DNA from: Acidobacteriota bacterium | GTDB lineage: Bacteria > Acidobacteriota > JAAYUB01 | Direction of reading: 5' to 3' | NCBI GenBank assembly: GCA_018001935.1 | Contig: JAGNHB010000003.1 | Coordinates: 1-64,000, forward strand | Length of the DNA stretch: 64,000 nucleotides | Part shown: piece after piece, positions 24,807 through 32,855 of the stretch | Position numbering within the stretch: the first letter of the stretch is position 1 | Layout: each line of letters begins with the position of its first letter | Made by a program: the position numbers and the translations under genes | The notes under the pieces: generated by a model | What the model was told of the DNA's origin: nothing | The model's database searches: none | Seen by the model: only the letters and a program-made list of their open reading frames with translations

Positions 24807-27017
24807 TCAGCGGGAGGGCCCCCGCCGCCGAAGGGCCTCGAGGTTGAGGCGGGCCTTCACGTGGGCCGGGTCCAGGCGCAGGGCCTCCCGGAACCGGGAC
24901 TCGGCCTCCCGGTCGCGGCCCTGGACCAGGCAGACCACCCCCAGGGCATTCTGCGCCGCCGCGTTTCCCGGATCCAGGCGGGTGGCGGCTTCGAGGGCGG
25001 CGGCGGCCCCGGCGGCATCCCCCCCGGCATGGAGGATCAGTCCCAGGTTGTACCAGGCCTTCGCCTCGGCGGGATCCAGGCCGAGCCCCGCCCGGAGTTC
25101 GGCCGCCGCTTCCGGAAGCCGCCCCGTGAGGAGGAAGGCCTGGCCGAGGGCGAAGCGGGTGTCCGCGTTGCGGGGCTCGAGCCGGACCGCGGTCTCCAGG
25201 TGGGCGAGGCCCCCCGGGGTGTCCCCGGCGGAGAGGAGCAGCGTGCCGAGGGAAGCGTGGGCCGGGGCCCGATCCGGATCGACGTCCAGGGCCCGCCGGT
25301 AGAGGTCCCGGGCCTCGTCCCCCCGTCCCTGCCGGGCCCGGACGGCAGCCAGGTTGCAGAGTGTGTCGGGGTCCCGGGGTTGGCTGCGGAGGGCCTTCCC
25401 GAGAAAAACGGCGGCGCCCCGGAGGTCGCCCAGCAGGCAGAGGGCGACCCCTTTCTGGGAGTTGGCGATGGGGAGGCCGGGGTCCTCCGCCAGGGCCTGG
25501 TCGAGCCAGGGGAGCGCTTCCGCCGGCTTCCCCTCCCGCAGACGCAGCCGGCCCAGGTTCGCCAGGGCGTAGGCGTTCCGGGGGTTGACCCGGAGCGCTT
25601 GGGCGTACTGGTCGAACGCTTCCGCGAAGCGCTCCTGCTCCAGGTAGACGTTGCCCAGGTTCACGTTGAGAAGGTGGCTCCCGGGCGCCGCCTCGAGGGA
25701 GCGCCGGTAGAGGGTCTCGCTGTCCTTCCAGTAGCGGACCTGGACGAGGGAGAGTGTGCCCAGGCCCGCGACGGCGACCGCCGCCAGGACCGCCGCGGGG
25801 AACCGGAGCGCCGGCACGCGTTCCACCAGCAGGGCGCCCAGCCAGACGACGGCGATGAACAGCCCCATGTGCGGGATGTAGGTGAAGCGGTCCGCCCGTG
25901 ACTGGGTCCCCACCTGGATCAGGCCGATGACGGGCACCAGGGTCCCCGCGTACCACAGCCACCCCGCCAGGGGCGCCGGGTGGCGCCGGGCCAGCAGGAC
26001 CAGGGCGGCGGTCACGGCCAGGATCGCCGCCGCCCCCGCCAGGGTCGCCCACGGGGTGCCCGGCGGGGTGAAGGGGTAGAGCAGGGAGAGCCCCCCGGGC
26101 CACACGGTCTGGCGGAGGTAGATCCAGAACGACGCCACCGCGTTGGCGAACCGTACCGGCAGGGAAAGGATCCCCTCCACCGGCATGGCCTGGCGCGCCG
26201 TGTAGAGCGTGAAGCCCACCAGGAGGGCCGAGAGCGCGAAGAACGGCAGCTTCTCCAGGAGGAGCCGCGGCACCGGCCGGAAGTCCCACGCCGGGGGCGC
26301 CCCGGCCTCCTCGCCCTCCCGGGGCCGGCGGGTCAACCGTCCCAGGGGCCAGGCGTCCAGGACCAGCAGGAGGAAGGGGACCGTGACCAGCATGGGCTTG
26401 GAGAGGAGCCCCGCCGCGAAGAAAAGGAGGGCCAGCAGGTGCCGGGGCCACGCGGGCCGGCGGACGTAGGCCAGCCAGGCCAGGAGGGTCAGAAGGAGAA
26501 AGAAGGCGCTCAGGACGTCCTTGCGCTCAGCCGCCCACGCGACGGACTCGACCCGCAGGGGGTGAAGGGCGAACAGGGCCGCGCAGAGGATGGACGGCCA
26601 GCGCCGCCGCGTCGCCAGGTAAAGGAAGAGGAACAGGAGCAGGGTGTTGGCCGCGTGGAAACCCACGCTGACGAGGTGGTGGGCCCCGGGGTTCATCCCG
26701 AACAGCTCGCAGTCCAGCATGTGGGACAGCCAGGTGAGCGGGTGCCACAGGGCGGCGTGCCCCGCCGTGAAGGCCCACCGGATGTTCTCCAGGGTCAGGC
26801 CGCCGCGGACGTGATCGTTCTCCGTGAGGTAGGCGGGGTCGTCGAAGGTGATGAAGTCGTGCCGCGCCACCGGGGCGTAGACCAGGGCCACCGCCAGGAC
26901 GACGAGGAACACCGGCCAGGCGGCGCGAAGCGGGGTCGCCGCCCCGGCGCCCGCGGGCCCGGCCCCGTCGGGGGCCGTCCCCGGTGTCTCGTCGGCGGTG
27001 CTCGGTTCGTTGCTCAT
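24807..27017 (-). CDS. Polytopic GT-C-like glycosyltransferase with C-terminal TPR repeats
   Basis: 736-residue inner-membrane protein. A hydrophilic N-terminus leads into about ten to twelve membrane helices (residues about 30-410). Early loops HDFITFDDPAYLTEN and LWHPLTWLSHMLDCELFG, then LHPLRVESVAWAAERKDVLS, are typical of the bacterial TPR O-mannosyltransferase-like (TMTC-type) family. From about residue 425 to the end come eight or more TPR units (such as GNVYLEQERFAEAFDQYAQALRVNPRN). Relatives are assumed to transfer sugar from a polyprenyl carrier to exported proteins; neither donor nor target is known here. ATG 27017 follows GGAGGACC. Confidence 0.85.
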   Translation of the reverse strand: MSNEPSTADETPGTAPDGAGPAGAGAATPLRAAWPVFLVVLAVALVYAPVARHDFITFDDPAYLTENDHVRGGLTLENIRWAFTAGHAALWHPLTWLSHMLDCELFGMNPGAHHLVSVGFHAANTLLLFLFLYLATRRRWPSILCAALFALHPLRVESVAWAAERKDVLSAFFLLLTLLAWLAYVRRPAWPRHLLALLFFAAGLLSKPMLVTVPFLLLVLDAWPLGRLTRRPREGEEAGAPPAWDFRPVPRLLLEKLPFFALSALLVGFTLYTARQAMPVEGILSLPVRFANAVASFWIYLRQTVWPGGLSLLYPFTPPGTPWATLAGAAAILAVTAALVLLARRHPAPLAGWLWYAGTLVPVIGLIQVGTQSRADRFTYIPHMGLFIAVVWLGALLVERVPALRFPAAVLAAVAVAGLGTLSLVQVRYWKDSETLYRRSLEAAPGSHLLNVNLGNVYLEQERFAEAFDQYAQALRVNPRNAYALANLGRLRLREGKPAEALPWLDQALAEDPGLPIANSQKGVALCLLGDLRGAAVFLGKALRSQPRDPDTLCNLAAVRARQGRGDEARDLYRRALDVDPDRAPAHASLGTLLLSAGDTPGGLAHLETAVRLEPRNADTRFALGQAFLLTGRLPEAAAELRAGLGLDPAEAKAWYNLGLILHAGGDAAGAAAALEAATRLDPGNAAAQNALGVVCLVQGRDREAESRFREALRLDPAHVKARLNLEALRRRGPSR

Positions 27018-27370
27018 CGGCGATGGTCCTCCGGGTGTCCGCCGGCCGGCGGGGCGGCTCGATATGCACTCCGGGCGTTCTCGCAAAAGTCCGGCGGTTT
27101 CGCACAGCGTCCCGCGGCCCCGTTGATTTCCCGCGCAGGCTGAAGCCCGCGCCACGGGCTGCGGGATTGTCATCCCCCGTATTTTACCGTGTTTCGGTGG
27201 GTCGCGGCAGGTCTTTTTTTTGCCGGAAATGCCGGACGGGCCCGGACATTTTCCGTTGCCGGCAGGACAGGGAATCCTCGTTTTGCCCCCACCGCCTCCG
27301 GTGCGCAAGCGTTCCTTCAGGGCTGTTGCTGCCAAAATGCGGCTCCTGGCGGAGCCGGGCATCTCGCCGG

Positions 27371-27440
27371 GGAGTGCGGCGCGCAGGCCGCCGGAGCGCC
27401 GCTTTCGGAGTGTGGTAGCGAGTCTTCGAGCTACCGCTTT
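27371..27440 (+). repeat. Two REP-like palindromic units (CGGCGC type and GGTAGC type)
   Basis: Unit 1 (27371-27405) has GGAGTG, then a GCGGCGC/GCGCCGC hairpin, then TTT. Unit 2 (27407-27440) has GGAGTG, a GGTAGC/GCTACC hairpin, then GCTTT. The flanks are conserved while stem sequences differ. Unit 2 recurs inverted at 30911-30944 and unit 1 recurs at 52867-52901. Confidence 0.8.
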
Positions 27441-27611
27441 GGTCAAACGGTATTTCACGGACCCGCTTGCCTCGCCCTGCGCCATCAAGCAGCGTCGTTA
27501 TGACTGATTGATGGCAAATGAGTTGGCCATGAAGTCATTATGTCTGATTGATTAGATGGGCCTTAGGTAGTATCTGGCACCCGTTGCCTCTTGCACATCG
27601 TCCAACCCTCC

Positions 27612-27638
27612 CCTCCGTGTCCTCCGTGCCCTCCGTGA
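27612..27638. repeat. Three tandem CCTCCGTGN nonamers
   Basis: CCTCCGTGT, CCTCCGTGC and CCTCCGTGA lie head to tail, one of several families of 7-10-bp intergenic tandem repeats in the window. Confidence 0.75.
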
Positions 27639-27704
27639 GAGAACATCCAGAAGTGCATGGTGCCAGGTGCAGGGTGGGGATGATCGACTTCGGCCGAACG
27701 GCCA

Positions 27705-30074
27705 TCACTTCAGCGGCAGGTCGGAAAGTTCCTTGCCCTTGATCACCGTTTCCTTCATGCTGTGCCAGGTGTTGACCCCCGGTTCGGCCACGACTTCGCA
27801 CATCATGGTGCCGTTGACCGCTTCCACCTCCTTCCGGGTGAACCGGACCTCCACTCGGCAGGATCTACAACGCCTGTTAGCCGTGTATTTCGACAGGACG
27901 TCGGCAAGGGCCGTGAACCCCTCGTCCAGTTGGGCGATATCCACGGCTTCCCGGTGGAGCGTCTCGAGCCAGGTCCGTTCCGGACCCGCCTTGCAGGCTT
28001 TCATCCGCTCTTCGAGAAGTGGAAGGATTTCCTTGCCCAGCGCCTTCAGGTTATTCACTTTGTTCCGGGAAGGCGGCCAGTTTGACCGGCGCACGTCGTC
28101 CAGGATCCCGTTCGCCTCACGGATCGCGACCGCATCCGGAGGCTTCCCGCCCACATTCCACCCGCCGACGACCAGTCGGCAGAGAACGATTCGACCGTCG
28201 TCCGATATATGGACGGTGGCCACCAGATCCTGAAAAAGCATATTTCCCGTGAGCAACAGGAAGGAAAAGACGTCTCTGCTGTTATCCCACAGGAAGGATC
28301 GGATCGCTTTCTTCAGGCTTTTGGGGGCTTCCCGCTCGGCGGCCGAGGCGGGCGCGGCTCCCTGCGAGACCGCTTTGCCGGGTGTCGGGCCGGTGGAATC
28401 CTCGGTCTTCCCCGGTTCGCAGGGTTCCGGGGCGGCCGTCAGCGTGCTTGCACCGGCGGCCAGGGCGGCGGCGAGGCCCCACGAGGCGACCCGGGACAGC
28501 CGGCCACCTCGCGGTCCGCGTTCCGGGGACGTCGCCTGGATGCGGCAGGCGGTCCGGATCTGCAGGAGCAGCCGGTTCCCTTCCACTTTCAGCTCGCGGT
28601 TGTCCCGGGAGACCCCGGCGGCCAGCTCCCGGGAGGCCTGCCGGACGCCGGTTGCGTCCAGGGGCGATTCCGCCCTGTCCGCGGCCCGATCGAGGTGGGC
28701 CGCGGTATTCCGGTTCACGGTCTGCACGAAGTCGCGCGAGCGGGCGTCGAGGTCCGCGGGCAGGGAGAAGAAGTGGCCGGCGAGCTGCCGCTCGAAGTCC
28801 ACGTTCATGGCCAGGTGGTGGAGGCAGTCCACCGGGTGGCTCCTTCCCTCGAAGGCCGGCCACCAGATCTCGAACAGGCGCTGGGACCGGGGGTCGCCCA
28901 TCCGGTAGTCCCACCCCCGGTAGTCGCCGAGAAGGCGTCCCTGGCCCCTCAGGCGGGCCTCCAGAGGAGTGCCGGTGTAGACCTCGGTGCGGCAGATGTT
29001 GAGCGGGTGATTCGCGTGTGTCCGGATAAAGGCGACGTGGGACCGGAAGTCCTCGAGGGTGGCGTCGGGGTCCTGGACGAGGAGGTTGAAGCAGACGTGG
29101 AGGTCGAGGGCATCGAGGAGGCCTAGGGCCCGGGTGTTGTCATCCGGTCCCTGGCCGCGGCCCAGTCGCCGGAGCGTGGCCGCGTTCGACCCCTCCACCC
29201 CCAGGAAGACCCGGAACAGGCCCATCCGCTTCAGGATCCCGAACGTTTCCCTTTCCACCTCGTCGGCCCGGGCCTTGAGGGCGAAGGCGATCCGGCCGAC
29301 CTTCTCCTCCCGGAACGCCGCCTCGAGCGCCCGCACCCGCTCCAGGGCCGCGTCCTTCCCGGGAGGCAGGAAGTTGTCGTCGTGGAAATTGAAGATTCGC
29401 ACCCCGTCCCGGTAAAGCCGTCCGACCTCGGCGGCCATGGCCCCCGGCCGGCGAAGGCGGTAACGCTCCCCGCCGCAGCGCCGGTGCCAGGCGCTGATGG
29501 AACAGAAGGCGCAGCCGTGGGAGCAGCCCCGCGAGGACACGACATTCACTGCAGGCAGGCCCAGGAACCGCAGGGGGGGCTGCAAACGGACCGGCTCGGG
29601 GAGGGTGTCCAGGTCGGACGGCGGGACGGCCGGGGCGTTCACCCGCAGTTCGCCGTCCGGTGCGCGCCAGACGAGGCCGGGGACGGTGTCCGGCACGCCG
29701 TCCGCGGCGGCCAGGGCGCGGAGGATGCCTTCGCCCTCGCCCACGGCCACCGCGTCGAAGGCCGGTTCGTCCCGCAGGAGGTCGTCGGCGCTGAGGGCCG
29801 CGAAGGCGCCCCCGGCCAGGATCAGGCCGCGAAAGCCCTTTTCCCGCGCCCGCCGGGCCAGGCCGACGAACTGGGCGGCGCGGAGGGTGAAGACCATGCT
29901 GAACCCCGCGACCCGGGCCCCCGACGCCGCCAGGGTCCCCGCGCAGGTCTCCAGGTCCCCCGGCCCGTTGAAGCGGACGAAACAGACCTCGTGCCCCGCC
30001 TGCTCCAGGGTAGCCCAGATGTAGCGTACCGACAGGTTCTCCTCGAGTTCCGCCCCCACCAGTGCGATGCGCAT
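27705..30074 (-). CDS. B12-binding/radical-SAM protein with an extra C-terminal domain
   Basis: 789-residue protein. Residues 1-130 form a cobalamin-binding-type Rossmann domain (MRIALVGAELEENLSVRYIW), though no DxHxxG lower-ligand motif is visible. The radical-SAM core follows, with CSHGCAFC (Cys184, 188, 191) for the [4Fe-4S] cluster and IFNFHDDNF, VFLGVEGSN. After the catalytic part, a hydrophobic Ala-rich segment (SWGLAAALAAGASTLTAA, about 545-562) resembles a signal or anchor. A C-terminal domain of about 220 residues follows, with RIVLCRLVVGGWNVGG and CRSCR. The reaction is unknown. The ATG follows GGGAGGGAACG. The tail appears continuous, with no frameshift. Confidence 0.8.
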   Translation of the reverse strand: MRIALVGAELEENLSVRYIWATLEQAGHEVCFVRFNGPGDLETCAGTLAASGARVAGFSMVFTLRAAQFVGLARRAREKGFRGLILAGGAFAALSADDLLRDEPAFDAVAVGEGEGILRALAAADGVPDTVPGLVWRAPDGELRVNAPAVPPSDLDTLPEPVRLQPPLRFLGLPAVNVVSSRGCSHGCAFCSISAWHRRCGGERYRLRRPGAMAAEVGRLYRDGVRIFNFHDDNFLPPGKDAALERVRALEAAFREEKVGRIAFALKARADEVERETFGILKRMGLFRVFLGVEGSNAATLRRLGRGQGPDDNTRALGLLDALDLHVCFNLLVQDPDATLEDFRSHVAFIRTHANHPLNICRTEVYTGTPLEARLRGQGRLLGDYRGWDYRMGDPRSQRLFEIWWPAFEGRSHPVDCLHHLAMNVDFERQLAGHFFSLPADLDARSRDFVQTVNRNTAAHLDRAADRAESPLDATGVRQASRELAAGVSRDNRELKVEGNRLLLQIRTACRIQATSPERGPRGGRLSRVASWGLAAALAAGASTLTAAPEPCEPGKTEDSTGPTPGKAVSQGAAPASAAEREAPKSLKKAIRSFLWDNSRDVFSFLLLTGNMLFQDLVATVHISDDGRIVLCRLVVGGWNVGGKPPDAVAIREANGILDDVRRSNWPPSRNKVNNLKALGKEILPLLEERMKACKAGPERTWLETLHREAVDIAQLDEGFTALADVLSKYTANRRCRSCRVEVRFTRKEVEAVNGTMMCEVVAEPGVNTWHSMKETVIKGKELSDLPLK

Positions 30075-30314
30075 CGTTCCCTCCCCTCTACAGTTTCCGG
30101 CCGCCCGGGTCGTTCATGTCCCGACTCTACACGCTGCCAGTCGCGAAGGGAACCGTAAAATATGTCGGATCGTCGAAACCGCGGGCCGGGTTCCCGACGA
30201 TGGTCCCGGCATGACACCGTCCGGATTCGGGGATGTTCAGCCCCGTTGCGTCATTCCTCCGTTGCCTGCTTGAAATACGAGGAAATCCTATCCCGCAAGG
30301 ATAGCAGAGATTAG

Positions 30315-30352
30315 CCGGCGGGAGTTCCCCCGGCAGGGGGTGCTCCCGCCGG
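30315..30352 (+). terminator. Strong 10-bp-stem hairpin with nested stem
   Basis: CCGGCGGGAG pairs with CTCCCGCCGG (10 bp), enclosing a second stem CCCCC-GGCA-GGGGG, followed by TTT on the plus strand. No plus-strand gene ends here, so it may be part of a structured RNA rather than a terminator. Confidence 0.35.
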
Positions 30353-30601
30353 TTTCAGGCCGTTTGAAGACCCTTGCGCCCCGGAGGCGGCGCCGGAAAA
30401 ACGCCGGCTGCCGGGACACGACGCTCCTGTTTGGCAAAGCAGACCGCTCCGTCTCCGACCCCGTCGGCCGCACCTTCTCCCGCGGCCTCAGCTCCTTGAT
30501 AATCAAAGCATTTTCTCCCCGTACCCCTGGTCTTTGACACCAGTCGAACCCGTCATTGCCTCGCGATGCCGTCGCCCCTTCGCGCCCTCACCCCATCTGG
30601 G

Positions 30602-30760
30602 ATGAAATATTTGTAGTAATGGTAGTTATACAGGTTTTCCTCCCCCGCGCGCCGCCGGCCCGGGATGGTGCCCCGCGGCACGGTTCACCCCCGGCGGCGC
30701 GCGGGGGAAATTACAAACAACCTCTTTTACTACAAACATTTCACCCCTGACGGGGTGACG
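30602..30760. repeat. Palindromic intergenic element, copy B (more complete)
   Basis: A central 17-bp perfect inverted repeat (30642-30658 with 30691-30707) lies inside an outer imperfect inverted repeat (TGAAATRTTTGTAGTAA at 30602-30618 and its complement at 30727-30743). Small CACCCC hairpins flank both ends. Copy A is at 15631-15748. Confidence 0.8.
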
Positions 30761-30910
30761 ATGCAGAGGGCACGATTGGGACGGTGTGAAGGATCGGCAG
30801 GCACGATCCTGGCAGTGCAGAATCCAGTGCCAGGGACCTACCAAACTGGTTTTCTCTTTTCAGAGTTCGTGGTTCTAGATCCGATCACCACGTGTCGAGA
30901 AGGATCTCGA

Positions 30911-30944
30911 AAGCGGTAGCTCGGGGACTCGCTACCGCACTCCA
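30911..30944 (-). repeat. Inverted REP-like unit (GGTAGC type) containing the helicase stop codon
   Basis: On the minus strand the sequence reads GGAGTGCGGTAGCGAG, then CTACCGCTTT, nearly identical to 27407-27440. The TAG stop of the helicase gene is the TAG of the GGTAGC stem. Confidence 0.8.
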
Positions 30945-32536
30945 GGGGTCCGGAGTTTCTCGGGGAGGTAGCGGTAAAAGGCCCCCTGCTGGGGCCGGGC
31001 GCCGAAGCGGGTTTCGGGGGCCCCCTCCGGGCACCGGCGGACCATCACCGCCTTCCGCCCGATCCCCGTCACCTCCCACACCCGCCCCGCCAGGGCCACC
31101 ACGGAACCGACCGCCACCTGGAGGAATGCCCGGCAGACCACCTCGCCGGTGCCGGCGTCCACCACCTCGAACTCGCCGGCGTCGGGGATGTTGGAGTGAA
31201 CCCGCCCCCGCTCCCCGAGGTCCATGAGTGACGTCTCGGCCCGGACGGACCGGGGCGTGCGGCGGAGCCACCCCTCCGCCTCCAGGTGGTCCAGGACCTC
31301 CCGAAGGAGCGGCGGCCGGCCCAGGGGGGACAGGAGCCCCGCCAGGTCCGCCGGCGGCACGCCGCCCGGGTGGGCGTAGAGGATGGAGAAGGCCTGCTGG
31401 ACGATCACCGACGGGTCGGGCGCGTAGCCGGTCCGTTCCACCTGGCCTTCCCGGGCCAGGGCGGCGTAGGCCTCGAACAGTTCCCGCTCCCACTCGGTTT
31501 CCGCGATGCCCACCACGAAGATGGTCCCCTCGCGCCGGCAGGCCCGGCCGATCCGCTGCTGGAACGAGGCCGCCGTGGGGGGCGGCCCCAGCAGGACCAC
31601 GGCGCTGACGTCCCCGATGTCCATCCCGAGTTCCAGGGTCATGGTGGCGGCGCAGATCCCCCACTCCCGCTGGCGCAGGGCGGCTTCGGTCCGCTCGCGG
31701 AAGGGGCGCGGCAGGCTCCCGTGGTGGGCGAAGACCGCGTCGGCGGGCCAGAGGCGTTCCGCGGGCAGGCGGGTGGCCACGGCCTCCACGTCGGCGCGGC
31801 GGTTGCAGAAGAGGACCGCTTTCAGCCGCTTCGTCTCCCGCAGGATCCCCACCGCCTCCGCCAGCGAGCCCGCGAGCCGCAGCTCCAGGCCCCGCCCCGA
31901 CCCGGCCCGGCAGACCGCGGGGTCGGACAGGTAGCGCGCGGCGGTGGCTTCCGCGTCCGCCAGGGTGGCGGAGAGGGCGGCCGATTGCGGCCGCCGGCCG
32001 GCCGCCGCTTCCAGCCGTCGCACGAGGACCCGGAGCTGGTCGCCCCGGTAGTTGGCGTCCACCTGGTGGATCTCGTCGAGGACCAGCGCCCGGGTCTGGC
32101 AGAAGACCGCCGGGGCGCGGCACAGGAGGGAGTCCAGGGACTCGGGGGTGGTGAGCAGGACGTGGGGCGGGCGGGCCGTCTTCAGTTCCTTCCGGTCCCC
32201 CGTCCGGACCGCGAGCTGAAGCCCCAGGTCACGGCAGGGGCCCGCCAGCCGCCGGTCCAGGTCGTTGACCAGCGCCCGGGTGGGCGCCACGTAGAGCAGG
32301 CCGCCCGGCGGGGAGCCCGAGGCCAGCAGGCGCTCCAGGAGCGGCGCGACGGCGGCCTCCGTCTTGCCGGTGGCCGTGGGGGCGCTCAGCAGGGCGTCCC
32401 GCCCGGCCAGGAGCACGGGGACGGCCTCCGCCTGGATGGGCAGGAGGCGCCCGAAGCGCTGGAAGAACACGCCCCACGTCCGCCGCAGGGCCCGGCGGGG
32501 GTCGAAGGGCGAGCCCGGGGTCACGGCGGGGCTCAC
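30932..32536 (-). CDS. Lhr-like DEAD/DEAH-box helicase (BrxHI-like)
   Basis: 534-residue superfamily 2 helicase from GTG 32536, which has GGGAG 7 nt upstream. A more distal GTG at 32584 lies in a tandem repeat and is unlikely. Motif I is APTATGKTEAA (about residues 52-62), motif Ia VAPTRALVNDL, motif II DEIH, motif III SAT, and motif VI QRIGRACRREG. The second RecA domain carries ATMTLELGMDIGDVSAVVLLGPP, typical of Lhr-type enzymes, followed by a winged-helix-like region. It ends the cassette that begins at 36549, 319 nt after the second ATPase. The last codons fall in a REP-like repeat. In BREX types with BrxHI, an Lhr-like helicase follows BrxD, as here. Confidence 0.85.
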   Translation of the reverse strand: MSPAVTPGSPFDPRRALRRTWGVFFQRFGRLLPIQAEAVPVLLAGRDALLSAPTATGKTEAAVAPLLERLLASGSPPGGLLYVAPTRALVNDLDRRLAGPCRDLGLQLAVRTGDRKELKTARPPHVLLTTPESLDSLLCRAPAVFCQTRALVLDEIHQVDANYRGDQLRVLVRRLEAAAGRRPQSAALSATLADAEATAARYLSDPAVCRAGSGRGLELRLAGSLAEAVGILRETKRLKAVLFCNRRADVEAVATRLPAERLWPADAVFAHHGSLPRPFRERTEAALRQREWGICAATMTLELGMDIGDVSAVVLLGPPPTAASFQQRIGRACRREGTIFVVGIAETEWERELFEAYAALAREGQVERTGYAPDPSVIVQQAFSILYAHPGGVPPADLAGLLSPLGRPPLLREVLDHLEAEGWLRRTPRSVRAETSLMDLGERGRVHSNIPDAGEFEVVDAGTGEVVCRAFLQVAVGSVVALAGRVWEVTGIGRKAVMVRRCPEGAPETRFGARPQQGAFYRYLPEKLRTPGVR

Positions 32537-32855
32537 CGCCCACTCCCGACCCGGGCAGGACGGGAATGAACGACGGATGGACACGGATGGACACGGGTCA
32601 TCCCCCCGAACCCGGCAGAACGGTGTCCCCGGAGCGACGCTCCGCTCACCCGGGGCCGGAACGCCCCCGTCCGGCCCACGCGGGAACGGGTGGCCGAAAC
32701 GAGCCGGGACAGCCCGTCCTTCCGGCGCAGAAGCCTTCCCCTTTCGCCCCGCGTGCCCCGTCGGTCCCGTTCACGCACTTCGAGGTCGTTATCCGTGTTC
32801 ATCCGTGTCTATCCGTGTTCATCCGTGGTTTTTTCCCGGATTTCCCGGGTTGGGA
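32537..32855. other. Gap inside the helicase/ATPase cassette flanked by inverted ATCCGTG repeats
   Basis: No gene. CGGATGGACA units occur at 32571-32598, and ATCCGTG(T/G) units in the opposite orientation at 32790-32828, so the gap is bounded by inverted tandem repeats. A CGGAGCG-A-CGCTCCG palindrome is near 32630. The insertion of this DNA separates the helicase from the overlapping upstream genes. Confidence 0.65.

Larger units (their letters stand above)
27018..27704. other. Intergenic region rich in repeats
   Basis: 687 bp without a convincing gene. It contains two REP-like hairpin units (27371-27440), a direct repeat TTATGWCTGATTGAT at 27498-27512 and 27538-27552, three CCTCCGTG nonamers (27612-27638), and two copies of the GGTGCCAG motif (27574-27582 inverted, 27659-27670). 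The promoter of the TPR gene should lie at its left end but was not identified. Confidence 0.65.
30075..30931. other. Long intergenic region with hairpins and a palindromic element
   Basis: 857 bp with no convincing gene; 60-70-codon frames exist but show no domain or good start. It contains a small CTATCC/GGATAG hairpin (about 30287), a strong hairpin at 30315-30352, the palindromic element at 30602-30760 and an inverted REP-like unit overlapping the helicase end. An unrecognised structured RNA around 30285-30540 is possible. Confidence 0.55.

Noticed and set aside
30288-30540. 60-72-codon minus-strand frames upstream of the radical-SAM gene
   Set aside because: No good start or Shine-Dalgarno and no domain; they cross strong hairpins.
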